A stretch of DNA of 64,000 nucleotides from Nocardioides jishulii (GTDB lineage: Bacteria > Actinomycetota > Actinomycetes > Propionibacteriales > Nocardioidaceae). The stretch is taken from contig NZ_CP040748.1 in assembly GCF_006007965.1 (NCBI RefSeq), positions 1,054,001 to 1,118,000 on the forward strand, written 5' to 3'. Both the position numbers and the translations under genes were made by a program. The notes under the pieces are model-generated. The model saw only the letters and a program-made list of their open reading frames with translations. It did not search any database and had not been told where the DNA came from. Each line of letters starts with the position of its first letter. Within the stretch, counting starts at the first letter, position 1. This document shows, one piece after another, positions 8,754 to 18,453 of this stretch.

Positions 8754-10070
8754 ATGGTCAGTCGACGCAAGGTCACCGACGTGCGACGCCTCCTCGAGGC
8801 CGCGGAGGCCGCCTCCCCGGTGCGGGCGGTGGACCAGGTGGCGCGCGAGCTCGGGCTCGCGTTCGGCGCCGCACATGTCTCCTTCCTGGTCACCGACCTG
8901 TCAGGGCGCGCGCTGGTACGCCTGGCGCACGTGCCGATCGCGCAGGACCCGGCACCGCATGGTGGCTCGACCGGTCAGGACCAGCGTCGCGCGGAGGAGG
9001 AGTCCGCGAGCACGGTGCCCTTCGACGGCGGGCCCGAGGAACAGGCCGTACGCACCCAGACGATCCAGGTGCTGCCGCCGGACGGGGCAGCCGCGAGGGC
9101 AGGTGTCGCGGGCATGTGGCGTGTGCTGGCCCCGGTGACTGAACGCGGCGAGTCCATCGGTCTGCTCGAGATGTACCTCCCGGACGCACCCGATCCCGAG
9201 AGCGTGGACGAGATCGCCCAGGTGGCGCACCTCCTGGCCTTCGTCGTGATCGCCAATCGCCGCCACACCGACCTGTTCGAATGGGGGCAGCGCAGCCGGG
9301 AGTTCAGCCTCTCGGCCGAGATCCAGCAGCGGCTGCTTCCCGAGTCGCGTACGTGCGAGGCAGCCGCGTTCACGCTCGCGGCGTGGCTCGAACCCGCCGC
9401 CACCATCGCCGGCGACACGTTCGACTACTCCCAGGCGCGCGACTCGCTGCACCTCTCGTTGACCGACGCGATGGGCCATGGGGTCAACTCCGCCTTGACG
9501 GCCAGCGTCTGTCTGGGCGGCCTGCGAGGGGCGCGGCGCCAGGGCCTGTCCCTGCTCGACCAGGCATCGGCCACCAACAGTGCCCTGGCCGAGCACGCCG
9601 ACAGTCGTGCTGGCGACGACTTCGTCACGGGCATGATCGGCCGCGTGGACCTGGACACCGGCACCATCGAGGTCATCAACGCCGGCCACGTCCCGCCCTA
9701 CCTCCTGCGGAGGTCGGAAGTGACCATGCTCGACCTCAAGGTCGACCTGCCGTTCGGCCTGTTCGCAGAGAGCACCTACGAGAGCACCCGAGTGAGCCTC
9801 GAGCCCGGTGACCGCCTCGTCTTCGTGACCGACGGCATGCTCGAGCGCAACGTCGCCGGCATCGACCTGGCCGGTTCGATCCGTGACACAGCGGCTCTCC
9901 ACCCGCGAGAAGTCGTCCGCGTCCTGGCTGACAGAGCCCTCGAGGCCGCCGGGCACGCCTTGGAGGACGACGCCGCGGTCCTGATCCTGGACTGGCACGG
10001 CCGGCACGAGGAGTCCAGGGACTCCGTCTCCGGGGCGGACCCGTCGCGCGCGAGCGGTCCCCACGCGTAG
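8754..10070 (+). CDS. GAF-like domain plus SpoIIE/PP2C-type phosphatase
   Basis: The 438-residue product has an N-terminal GAF-like sensor region (about 10-165) and a C-terminal SpoIIE/RsbU-type PP2C domain (about 185-420). Metal-site motifs are visible: IAGDTFDY, LTDAMGHGVNSA and the late FVTDGMLERN. A linker with EIQQRLLPE joins them, as in RsbU/RsbP-like phosphatases. These dephosphorylate anti-sigma-factor antagonists and so control stress sigma factors. No antagonist, anti-sigma factor or sigma factor gene is adjacent, so the partner is unknown. The ATG at 8754 begins family-like sequence. Confidence 0.85.
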   Translation: MVSRRKVTDVRRLLEAAEAASPVRAVDQVARELGLAFGAAHVSFLVTDLSGRALVRLAHVPIAQDPAPHGGSTGQDQRRAEEESASTVPFDGGPEEQAVRTQTIQVLPPDGAAARAGVAGMWRVLAPVTERGESIGLLEMYLPDAPDPESVDEIAQVAHLLAFVVIANRRHTDLFEWGQRSREFSLSAEIQQRLLPESRTCEAAAFTLAAWLEPAATIAGDTFDYSQARDSLHLSLTDAMGHGVNSALTASVCLGGLRGARRQGLSLLDQASATNSALAEHADSRAGDDFVTGMIGRVDLDTGTIEVINAGHVPPYLLRRSEVTMLDLKVDLPFGLFAESTYESTRVSLEPGDRLVFVTDGMLERNVAGIDLAGSIRDTAALHPREVVRVLADRALEAAGHALEDDAAVLILDWHGRHEESRDSVSGADPSRASGPHA

Positions 10071-10096
10071 GGCGCCACTGGGGGAGGGGGATCAGC

Positions 10097-11239
10097 ATGG
10101 AGAACGTCGTCCGCTGGACCGTGGTCGTCGTGCTGACGGTGCACGGGCTCATCCATCTCCTCGGTGTGGCCAAGGGGTTCGGCTGGGCCGATGTCCCGCA
10201 GCTCAAGGCGCCAATCGGGACTCGCTCCGGGCTGCTGTGGTTGCTGGCTGCGGCGCTCGTCCTGACCGCCGCCGTCCTGCTCGCGGTCGGCGCACCCACG
10301 TGGTGGTGGCTGGTCGCCGCTGCGGCTGCGGTGGTCTCCCAGATCGCCATCGTGACCTCCTGGGAGGACGCGAAGGCCGGCACGGTCCTCAACGTGCTGC
10401 TCGCCGTCGTCGCGGCGTACGGGTTCGTCTCGGTGGGGCCTCCCAGCTTCCACGCCCGGTGGGACAGGCAGGCGAGCGAGGCACTCACCGACGTGGACGC
10501 CGCGCCCCCCGTGCTCCTCGAGGAGGACCTGTCGGGGCTTCCGGAACCACTCGCGACCTACGTCCGACGCTCCGGCGCCGTCGGGAAGCCCCGCGTCACC
10601 AGCCTGTACGCGCACTTCCACGGCCGCATCCGCAGCGGCCCGGAGGCGGCGTGGATGCCTTTCACGGGCCAGCAGGTCAACACGTTCGGAGAAAGGCCGC
10701 GCCGGCTGTTCCTGATGGATGCGACCAGGTCGGGGTTGCCCGTCACCGTCCTGCACGAGTACGCCGACGCGACCGCCGCCATGCGCGGCAGGGTCCTCTC
10801 GCTGGTCACAGTGGTGGACGCCTCCGGCGAGGTGATGGACCGGGGAGAGACGGTCACGGTCTTCAACGAGCTCGTCGTGCTGGCGCCCGGTGCGATCGTC
10901 GACGCTCCCGTCCGGTGGACGAGCCTGGACGCCAGGCGCGTCCGCGGAGACTTCACCCTCGGTGACCAGACGGTCTCCGCCGAGCTGGTGTTCGACGCCG
11001 ACGGCGACCTGGCCGACTTCGTCTCCGAGGACCGGTCGCGGGCCTCCGAGGACGGGAAGTCGTTCGTGCGACAGACCTGGTCCACCCCGTTGTCGGGGTA
11101 CCGCGACAGCGACGGACGCCGCCTGCTCACCAGCGGTGAGGGGCGGTGGAAGGACCCCAAGGGCTGGTTCGCCTACATCGAGCTCGAGTTCGACGCCATC
11201 GACTACAACGTGCGAAGCCTCGAGGCAGCCGGCGGCTGA
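10097..11239 (+). CDS. DUF6544-like membrane protein of unknown function
   Basis: The 380-residue product begins with four hydrophobic segments within the first 120 residues. A soluble domain of about 250 residues follows, with LPEPLATYVRRSGAVG, WMPFTGQQ, GRVLSLVTVVD and a C-terminal GWFAYIELEFDAIDYNV. This layout resembles the DUF6544 family; that link is from memory of the pattern and was not searched. Function is unknown. The ATG at 10097 follows GGGGGAGGGGGATCAGC, a strong ribosome binding site. It is monocistronic and downstream of the SpoIIE-type gene. Confidence 0.65.
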   Translation: MENVVRWTVVVVLTVHGLIHLLGVAKGFGWADVPQLKAPIGTRSGLLWLLAAALVLTAAVLLAVGAPTWWWLVAAAAAVVSQIAIVTSWEDAKAGTVLNVLLAVVAAYGFVSVGPPSFHARWDRQASEALTDVDAAPPVLLEEDLSGLPEPLATYVRRSGAVGKPRVTSLYAHFHGRIRSGPEAAWMPFTGQQVNTFGERPRRLFLMDATRSGLPVTVLHEYADATAAMRGRVLSLVTVVDASGEVMDRGETVTVFNELVVLAPGAIVDAPVRWTSLDARRVRGDFTLGDQTVSAELVFDADGDLADFVSEDRSRASEDGKSFVRQTWSTPLSGYRDSDGRRLLTSGEGRWKDPKGWFAYIELEFDAIDYNVRSLEAAGG

Positions 11240-11246
11240 GGGTTAC

Positions 11247-11285
11247 CGTCCTGCTCGTTCATCCGAACCGCCCAACCGCAGGACG
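11247..11285 (+). terminator. Possible weak terminator hairpin
   Basis: CGTCCTGC (11247-11254) pairs exactly with GCAGGACG (11278-11285) across a 23-nt loop, just after the stop of the DUF6544-like gene. The large loop and missing T-run make this a weak call. Confidence 0.3.
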
Positions 11286-11306
11286 AGAGCGGCCTACAGT
11301 TCGCTC

Positions 11307-11470
11307 GTGCCCCTGTGGAAACGCCTCACCCTGCCCGCGTCGGGCTCGTGGTCTTCGCAGTTGCCACCTTGGGCGGGTTCGTCGGCCTCTGTTGGTGGTG
11401 GGGCGTCGGCTTCGACGAGGCGGAAGCGCTCGGAACGGCCACAGCGTTGACGGACGCCGCGATGGTGGCG
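11307..11470 (+). pseudogene. N-terminal remnant of a small membrane protein
   Basis: Two frames join to make plausible protein. A GTG at 11307 begins VPLWKRLTLP, and a second frame continues with RVGLVVFAVATLGGFVGL, a membrane segment, then an acidic DEAEALGTATALTDAA stretch. The frame change near 11335-11340 suggests a small indel. The second frame then runs straight into transposase sequence at about 11470, so the gene lost its 3' part. Exact ends are uncertain. Confidence 0.4.
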
Positions 11471-11790
11471 AGCTTCTGGCTGGCCGCCCGTCCCCAGGCC
11501 TGGCGTGACCGGGTGGAGGTCGTCGCGATGGACGGGTTCACCGGCTTCAAGACCGCCACCACCGAGGAGCTGCCCGACGCGGTGACGGTGATGGATCCCT
11601 TCCACGTGGTCCGCCTGGCCGGCGATGCCCTGGACCGCTGCCGGCGCCGGGTCCAGCAGAACCTGCACGGCCACCGAGGCCGCAAGAACGACCCTCTCTA
11701 CCGCGCCCGGCGCACCCTGCACACCGGCGCCGCCCTCCTCACCGACAAGCAGCGACGGCGGTTGCGCGACCTGTGCACCGCCTGGCTCAC
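11471..11790 (+). mobile_element. ISL3-type transposase remnant (DDE core fragment)
   Basis: About 105 codons match the core of ISL3-family transposases: VEVVAMDGFTGFKTA (first catalytic Asp region), AVTVMDPFHVVRLAGDAL (second Asp region), then the Arg-rich RRTLHTGAALLTDKQ segment. The N-terminal zinc-binding and HTH region and the C-terminal catalytic Glu region are absent. No terminal inverted repeats or target duplication were recognised. This is a dead internal fragment lying between two broken genes. Confidence 0.75.
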
Positions 11791-12172
11791 GGTGACGACG
11801 TGGTCCCCGATGGTTCCTTCGCCGGTGCACACGGTGTAGGTACCGGTGGTGGCGTCCGGCTCGCAGGTGCCGCTCAACGTCCAGTCATCGGCGCCTGCGT
11901 CGGCACCGAGCTGCTCGAGCGCAGCGGCGTTCAACAACGTGTCGGACTCGTAGCGGCGGTGGACGCTGGGGCACGGCACCGAACCACCGAGGCACAGCAG
12001 CCGGGGAGGCTCGATGATCTCCTCGGTGAGCGTCCACTCCGAGGCAGGGGTGAACCTTGTCGGCGACGCCGGTGATCTCCTCGGTCGAGCCTGCACGGAT
12101 CAGGAGCCAGGCGAGCGCCCCGAGCACGACCACCAACGTCACGCCGAGCGTCACCGGCGGCCGTGAGCTCAC
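11790..12172 (-). pseudogene. Exported or membrane protein gene, frameshifted and truncated
   Basis: From the ATG at 12172 the first frame reads a basic start and a hydrophobic segment (VTLGVTLVVVLGALAWLLI), then STEEITGVADK. Near 12055 good protein sequence moves to another frame (FTPASEWTLTEEIIEPP, then a Cys-containing domain to DDWTLSGTCEPD). The two join with one extra or two missing bases at AAGG|TTC. The second frame runs into the transposase remnant at about 11790, removing the C-terminus. It was probably a small exported protein with Cys pairs; family not recognised. Confidence 0.6.
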
Positions 12173-12468
12173 GATCTCTCCCCTCGCGTCGTGTGTCGTG
12201 GGCCAGATTCACAGAACCAGGGTCCATGTGTGCGCGAGATGCACCGGTTCATGAGGGAGGTTCGAACATGCAGACGCTGGTCGGTGGCGATGCCGACCTG
12301 GGCGAACGGGTCCGGCGAGCGGGTTCTGCCCGTTCCACCACGGTTCCTGCGCGGTCGACGGCGCCCCATTCGCGCTGACTCCGCGCCGGGCCCGGGAGTC
12401 GCGCGGGTTGCGCTTTGATGTGGTGGGGCTCACAGTGATGAGGGACGGGCCTAACTCGGGAGCAGGCG

Positions 12469-15400
12469 ATGGTGAACCTTCGACGACTGACCGCAATGAC
12501 CGCCGCGTGCACGATGGCGGTGGCCACGCTCTCCATCGCCACCGACGCGAGCCTGACCCCGGCGGCCGCGGACCCGCCGACGGGCGGGACCACGATCGTC
12601 GACGAGACGTTCACCGGCCGCACGGTCGCGGATCCCGCGTGGACGGTCCAGGGCGACACCTGTCTGACCGGGGCCATCACCGCGCCGCCGGCGGGAGCGG
12701 CGCAGATCCCCACCTGCGCGCGGCACCGCAACGGCCCGGTGCCCACCCTCGGCGCCACGCCCGGCTACCTCCAGCTCACCGACACGACCACGCAGCGGGC
12801 CGGCAGCGTGCTCTACAACAGCCCGATCCCGGCCACCGCCGGCGTGACCATCACCTTCGACCAGTTCCAGTACGGCGGCACCGGGGCCGATGGCATCGGG
12901 TTCTTCCTCGTCGACGGCTCCACCGACCTCACCGAGACCGGTGGAGCGGGCGGGAGCCTGGGCTATGCCCAGCGGATCATCGACGACGACATGGAGCCGG
13001 GCATCACCGGCGGCGTGCTCGGCGTCGGTCTGGACGCCTTCGGCAACTACTACGACGACGGCGAGGGCCGCGGGTCCGGCTGCCCCGAGGGCGAGCGCTC
13101 GCCCTCGACCGCGGAGGGCGCGGTGGCCCCGAACGTGATCACGGTGCGCGGACCCGGCAACGGTGCCACCGGGTACTGCTACCTCGCCTCGACGACCCCG
13201 GAGAACCCGACCGACCCGGACGATCCCGGCACGACCCTCAACGGCGGCAACGGGACCCTGCGGGCCCGCACCCTCGCGGCGTCCTGGCGCCAGGTGAACA
13301 TCACCGTCACCCCGGCGCCCGACCCGCGGATCATCGTCCAGGTCCGCTACAACCCCAGCAACCCTGCCAGCCCGTGGGTCACCGAGCTCGACATCCCGGC
13401 ACCGGCCGGCCTGCCGAGCACCTACAAGTTCGGGCTCTCGGCCTCCACCGGCGGCCAGACCGACGTCCACCTGATCCGCAACGCGGTCGTGCGTTCGGTC
13501 AACCCGCTCGCGCAGCTGCAGCTGGAGAAGCAGGTGGACCGCAGCGCCGGGACCCTGCCGGCCGTGATCACCGCGGGGACCGTCATCCCCTACCAGTACA
13601 CCGTGACCAACGCCGGCCAGGAGCCCCTGTCGGCCCTGTCGATCGCCGACGACACCATCACCGGTCCGATCACCTGCGAGGCCACCACCCTGGTCCCAGC
13701 GCCAGCGGCCGGATCGACCACCGTGTGTCGAGGCACCTACACGGTCACCGCCGCCGACGTCGACGCCGGCGAGGTCGTCAACGTCGCGACGGCCAACGCA
13801 CAGAATCCCGGGGGTGACCCGGTCACCTCCCCGGAGGCCACCGTCACCGTGCCACTGGTCTCCCGCCTCGACCTCGAGAAGGATGTGCAGACCCCCGGAC
13901 CGTACGAGGCGGGCCAGGAGGTGGAGTACCTCTACACCGTGACCAACACCGGCGGATCCACCGTCACGAACATCGCCGTCACCGACGACCTGATCCCCTC
14001 CGCGACGCTCGCGTGCGAGACCAACGTCCTCGCGCCCGGGGCCTCCACCACGTGCACCGGCACCTACACCGTCGACACCCGCCAGGCCGACCCGTCGGGG
14101 AGCATCGTCAACACCGCCGTCGCGGCGGGGGAGACCCCCGTCGGGCAGCCCGTCGAGTCGCCCGAGGCGCAGGCGAGCATCGGGGTCAACACCGACATCG
14201 CGGTCACCAAGACCGTCGACGACCCCGAGCCGGCGGTGGGCGACACCGTCACCTTCACCGTCACCGCGACCAACAACGGCCCGGCGATCGCCACCGACGT
14301 CCTCATCACCGACCTGCTGCCCGAGGGGCGCCTGACGCTGCTGAGCTCGAGCACCGCCGGACCCCAGCCGTCGACGTACGCCGCCGGCACCGGCGCCTGG
14401 TCGATCCCGAACCTGCCCGTCGGCAACGCCGTCACCCTCACCATCACCGCCCGGGTGGACACCAACGGGGTGGTCTCCAACACCGCGAGCCTGACCAGCC
14501 TCGACCAGCTGGACACCAACGCCGCGAACAACAGCGCCACCGTGACCTTGAACCCCGCGGCCCTCGACCTGGCGGTGACCAAGGAGGTCATCGGGTCCGC
14601 GCAGGTCGCGGCGGGGGAGCCGGTGACGTTCCGGGTGACCGTCACCAACCTTGGGCCGCGCCCCGGCACCGGCATCACCGTGACCGAGGAGCTGCCCCCG
14701 GGCCTGACCTTCCGACCCGGGGACTCCGGCGGCACCGGCACCTACAACCCGGCCACCGGCATCTGGACCATCGGTGCGCTCGCCGTCGGGGCGTCCGCGA
14801 CGTACGACTTCGTCCTCGACACCACCGCGCCGGGCACGTTCACCAACGCCGTCAGCATCGCCAGTGTGTCGCCGACCGACATCAACAGCGCCAACGACTC
14901 CGCATCGGCGTCCGTCGACGTGCGTACGCCGAACGCGGACCTCGTCATCGTCAAGGGCGTCTCCGACGAGGAGACTGTCGTCGGCGACAACGTCACCTAC
15001 ACGGTCACGGTCCTCAACCGCGGGCCCGACACCGTGCGCGACGTCTTCGTCACCGACACCGGCCCGGAGGGGATCACGATCCTCGACAGCACCGCCTCAC
15101 AGGGCACCGTCGACCTCCCCGGCGGACGCTGGGACGTCGGCACGCTGGCCTCCGGGGCCAGCGCCACCCTGTCCATCACCGCGCGGCTCGACACCGAGGG
15201 CACCAAGGTCAACGTCGTCACCGTGGCGGCGCCGCTGCTGGACGACCCCACCCCGGCCGACAACGAGTCCTCGGCCACCGTCACCACCCTGGGGCCCGCG
15301 GTCGACGTGGGGGTAGCCAAGGACGTCGCCCGTCCCGACGGCGACGATGACGTCTCGGCCGTCCCGCTGGACCAGGACGTGGTGTTCACCGTCACCGCGA

Positions 15401-17667
15401 CCAACAACGCCGTCGCCGGGGCGCCGGCGACGACGGCCACCAACCTCGTCTTCGACGACGTCCTGGAGGAGGGGCTGACCTACGTCTCGTCCACGGGCGA
15501 CGGCACCTTCGACGCCGAGACCGGCACGTGGAGCCTCGACTCGCTGGCCGTCGGGGCGAGCGCCACCCTCACGATCCGGGCCACCGGGACCGTCGTCGGG
15601 CAGCGCAGCAACACCGTCGGCCTGAGCACCCTCGACCAGCGCGACGTCGACGAGACCAACAACTCCGCCTCGGCCACCGCGACGTTCGTGGAGCTCGCCG
15701 ACCTGGCGATCACCAAGACCGTCGACCAGCCGATCGGCCAGCCGGGGGACACGGTCGTCTACACGATCACCATCACCAACAACGGCCCCAACGCCACCGA
15801 CGACACGGTCACCGAGGACCCCGCCCTCATCCAGGCCAACATCACCGGACACACCACCGACAACGGGACCTTTGACGAGGCGAACCGCATCTGGACCATC
15901 CCGAGGCTCGAGGCGGGGGCGACGGCGACCCTGGAGGTGTCCGTCCTCATCAGTGCTGACGCGTCGGGGCACTATCGCAACCTGGTCGCGATCCAGGAGT
16001 CCCGGGTCGACGACCCGAACCCGGACAACAACACCGCCAACACCGAGCTGTTCGTCCCGGCCGCGGACATCGCCGTCGAGAAGACCGTCGACGACCCGAC
16101 GGCCGTGGTCGGCGAAACGGTCACCTTCACCGTCGGGGTGCGCAACCTGGGCCCGGACCCCGCCGAGGACGTCACCGTCGACGACCTGCTGCCCGAAGGG
16201 CTCGAGTACGTCAGCAGCACGGCCTCGGTCGGGACCTACGACCCGGACACCGGGGTCTGGACCATCGGTGACCTCGACCCCGCCGACCTGCCCGCGACCG
16301 ACCCCCAGTCGGAGCTGCAGATCGAGGCTCGTGTCGCCCAGACCGGTGCGCTCACCAACACGGCGGATTCCGACCGGTCCGATGGGCTCCCCTACGACCC
16401 CGACCCGACCAACAACTCCGACTCCGCCACCGTCAACGGCGACGAGGATCCGGCACTCGCGATCGTGAAGACCGCGAGTCCAAGCACCGTCTCCGCGGCT
16501 GGGCAGCGGGTGACCTACCGGTTCCGCATCACCAACACCGGCGACGTCCCCCTCAGCGCCGTCGCTGTCCTTGAGGGAGGGTTCACCGGTGCCGGGAACC
16601 TGCCGACCCCGACCTGCCCGCCGGCAGCCGAGAGTCTGGCTCCCGGCGCGAGTGTCACCTGCACCACCGTCTACGTCGTGCGGGCTGCCGACCTGTCCGC
16701 GCGACGGCTGAGCAACACCGCGCGCGCGACCGGCATCGACCCGCTCGGCGAGCCCGTCTCCTCCGGGCCGGACAGCGCGGTGGTCCTGATCAGCCCGCCC
16801 GCCGAGCCGGAGATCACGACCCGTACCTCCGACCGCCGCGTCAAGCCCGGCGAGGCCTTCCACGACCGGGTGCGGGTGACCGGCCTGGCGCGCGGCACGT
16901 CGGTGCCGGCGACCGCCCGCCTCTACGGCCCGTTCGTGTCGCGTGCGGCGGCGACCTGTGGCCCGGGCAAGCTGGTGCGGACGCTCCGGTGGCGCGCGAG
17001 CGCCGGATGGAGCCGTACCGCGTCGGTGCGGATCAAGGCGCCCGGCGTCTACACCTGGCGGGTGTCCACCCGGGCGACCGCGGCCAACACCGCCGCGACC
17101 AGCCGCTGCGGCTTGGCCTCCGAGACGACGACGGTCGCGAAGCCGTCGTACCCCGTCCCGGTGGTCAACGGAGGGTTCTCAGGCGTCCTTCCGGGCCTCG
17201 GCGCCGAGCTGCGGGCGCCGACGGTGGTGCGGGGGCCGGGCTTCGGCCTGGACGCCCCCGTGATCACCACGAGGATCGCCCGTGGCGAGATGCGGCTGCC
17301 CGCCGATGTCGACGTGACAGCCTGGCTGCGCAAGTCCGCGGGGTACGGCGACGCGATCGGCACCTCGGTGATCGCCGGGCACGTCTCGGACCGCAGCGAC
17401 CGGCCGGGTGCCATGTGGGGCCTGCGCCGCGCGCAGCGGGGCAAGGTGGTCACGGTGACCAGCGCCGGGAAGACCTACCGCTACCGGGTGACCGGCACCT
17501 CGACGTACCCCCGCACCCGCAAGCTGCCGCACCGGTTCTTCCAGACCACCGGCGCCCACCGGCTCGTGCTGATCAGCTGCACCAACCGGGTCCGCTACGC
17601 CAATGGCCGCTTCCACTACACGAAGTACCAGGTGGTCGTGGCCAAGCCGGTCCGCCGGAAGCGCTGA
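12469..17667 (+). CDS. Secreted lectin-like / DUF11-repeat protein with C-terminal sortase-like domain
   Basis: The 1732-residue product has a signal peptide (about 1-35) and a lectin-like beta domain (about 45-340; GGTGADGIGFFLVDG near 136). Two DUF7507-like modules follow (about 345 and 466), then seven DUF11-type repeats of about 120 residues starting near 575, 700, 823, 945, 1077, 1199 and 1327, each opening with a strand such as DIAVTKTVDDP and a GDTVTFTV strand. After a linker domain (about 1447-1560), the last 170 or so residues resemble a class E/F sortase: VIAGHVSD (His1638), WGLRRAQRGKVV, YRYRVTGTSTYP, LVLISC (Cys1704). At the usual catalytic Arg position I see Lys (TKYQVVV). There is no LPXTG motif or C-terminal membrane helix. 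Confidence 0.85.
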   Translation: MVNLRRLTAMTAACTMAVATLSIATDASLTPAAADPPTGGTTIVDETFTGRTVADPAWTVQGDTCLTGAITAPPAGAAQIPTCARHRNGPVPTLGATPGYLQLTDTTTQRAGSVLYNSPIPATAGVTITFDQFQYGGTGADGIGFFLVDGSTDLTETGGAGGSLGYAQRIIDDDMEPGITGGVLGVGLDAFGNYYDDGEGRGSGCPEGERSPSTAEGAVAPNVITVRGPGNGATGYCYLASTTPENPTDPDDPGTTLNGGNGTLRARTLAASWRQVNITVTPAPDPRIIVQVRYNPSNPASPWVTELDIPAPAGLPSTYKFGLSASTGGQTDVHLIRNAVVRSVNPLAQLQLEKQVDRSAGTLPAVITAGTVIPYQYTVTNAGQEPLSALSIADDTITGPITCEATTLVPAPAAGSTTVCRGTYTVTAADVDAGEVVNVATANAQNPGGDPVTSPEATVTVPLVSRLDLEKDVQTPGPYEAGQEVEYLYTVTNTGGSTVTNIAVTDDLIPSATLACETNVLAPGASTTCTGTYTVDTRQADPSGSIVNTAVAAGETPVGQPVESPEAQASIGVNTDIAVTKTVDDPEPAVGDTVTFTVTATNNGPAIATDVLITDLLPEGRLTLLSSSTAGPQPSTYAAGTGAWSIPNLPVGNAVTLTITARVDTNGVVSNTASLTSLDQLDTNAANNSATVTLNPAALDLAVTKEVIGSAQVAAGEPVTFRVTVTNLGPRPGTGITVTEELPPGLTFRPGDSGGTGTYNPATGIWTIGALAVGASATYDFVLDTTAPGTFTNAVSIASVSPTDINSANDSASASVDVRTPNADLVIVKGVSDEETVVGDNVTYTVTVLNRGPDTVRDVFVTDTGPEGITILDSTASQGTVDLPGGRWDVGTLASGASATLSITARLDTEGTKVNVVTVAAPLLDDPTPADNESSATVTTLGPAVDVGVAKDVARPDGDDDVSAVPLDQDVVFTVTATNNAVAGAPATTATNLVFDDVLEEGLTYVSSTGDGTFDAETGTWSLDSLAVGASATLTIRATGTVVGQRSNTVGLSTLDQRDVDETNNSASATATFVELADLAITKTVDQPIGQPGDTVVYTITITNNGPNATDDTVTEDPALIQANITGHTTDNGTFDEANRIWTIPRLEAGATATLEVSVLISADASGHYRNLVAIQESRVDDPNPDNNTANTELFVPAADIAVEKTVDDPTAVVGETVTFTVGVRNLGPDPAEDVTVDDLLPEGLEYVSSTASVGTYDPDTGVWTIGDLDPADLPATDPQSELQIEARVAQTGALTNTADSDRSDGLPYDPDPTNNSDSATVNGDEDPALAIVKTASPSTVSAAGQRVTYRFRITNTGDVPLSAVAVLEGGFTGAGNLPTPTCPPAAESLAPGASVTCTTVYVVRAADLSARRLSNTARATGIDPLGEPVSSGPDSAVVLISPPAEPEITTRTSDRRVKPGEAFHDRVRVTGLARGTSVPATARLYGPFVSRAAATCGPGKLVRTLRWRASAGWSRTASVRIKAPGVYTWRVSTRATAANTAATSRCGLASETTTVAKPSYPVPVVNGGFSGVLPGLGAELRAPTVVRGPGFGLDAPVITTRIARGEMRLPADVDVTAWLRKSAGYGDAIGTSVIAGHVSDRSDRPGAMWGLRRAQRGKVVTVTSAGKTYRYRVTGTSTYPRTRKLPHRFFQTTGAHRLVLISCTNRVRYANGRFHYTKYQVVVAKPVRRKR

Positions 17668-17692
17668 CGGGCCGGCAGCGGACACGCGGTCC

Positions 17693-18314
17693 TCAGATGA
17701 AGACCGCGTGCTCGCTGAGCATGGCCGTGGTGGGCTCGGACAGATCGGCGTAGAGCGCGAGCTCGTTGAGGCTGGTGAACCGGCCGAGGTGGTGGCGGGC
17801 GTCGGCCACGCTGGTCGCCTCCTCGGGGGAGAGCCCGGCGAAGGTCGTGAGCTGCTCCGCGGGAAGCGCGTTGAGGTCCAGCAGGCCGCCGTCGTCGAGG
17901 TTGCGCGGCAGGTCCGGGCGGCCGACCCGCAGGTTGCGTGCGAGCGACGGGTCGCGCCGGGCGAGGGCGCGGTACTCCTCGCGCAGCCGCCGTCGCGCGA
18001 GCTCCTCCGCGACCCCGGGGAGGTCCTCGCTGGGCTGCGTGTTGCGGATGAGCACCGCGACGGTGAAGCGGAAGCCGGAGAGCCACTTCGCGGTCGGGAT
18101 GTCGATGACCTCGCGCTCGAGCAGCGAGAGGACCTGGTCGGGGGAGAAGGTGAAGGCCTCCACCGCCTCGAGGATCCGGTCGAGCCCGGCGACCACGCCG
18201 TAGCGGCGACCGCGTGGCAGGTGGCGGGCGAAGGCCTCGAAGACGCAGTAGCGCTGCGCGGTCCCGTTGGCGATCGCCGCGCGCAGCATCGTCAGCTCGT
18301 ACTGGTCGGTGAGC
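17693..18314 (-). pseudogene. In-frame chimera: NAPRTase N-terminus joined to helix-hairpin-helix C-terminus
   Basis: Reading from about 18314, the first 80 or so codons match the N-terminus of nicotinate phosphoribosyltransferase: ALLTDQYELTMLRAA, FEAFARHLPRGRRYG and WLSGFRF. At about 18066 the frame changes without a stop into an unrelated protein: TVAVLIRNTQPSED, DPSLARNLRVGRPDLP, and a helix-hairpin-helix DLNALPAEQLTTFAGLS...VADARHHLG. Neither half is complete: the NAPRTase lacks its catalytic core, the HhH protein its N-terminal membrane part. A start at 18289 gives 198 residues. It is best read as a deletion fusion between two former neighbours. Confidence 0.65.
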
Positions 18315-18453
18315 AGCGCGGTGCTGGCTGTGTGGCTGGCACATCGCGACCCGTGTTCAGATCGCGGTAGCCGAGCACCCTGCCGTCAGACAGCCACGCG
18401 TACGCCCGATTGATCCCGTTCTCGAAGCGCCACGAGATGTCGATCGACAACAT
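18292..18453 (-). pseudogene. Short N-terminal gene fragment (53 codons)
   Basis: An ATG at 18453 opens a natural-looking start: MLSIDISWRFENG, then AYAWLSDGRVLGYRDLNTG. It degenerates after about 40 codons where it overlaps, in another frame, the NAPRTase remnant, and stops at 18292. The abrupt loss of protein character coincides with the start of the NAPRTase sequence, so this looks like a third fragment joined at the same decayed locus. Family not recognised. Confidence 0.4.
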
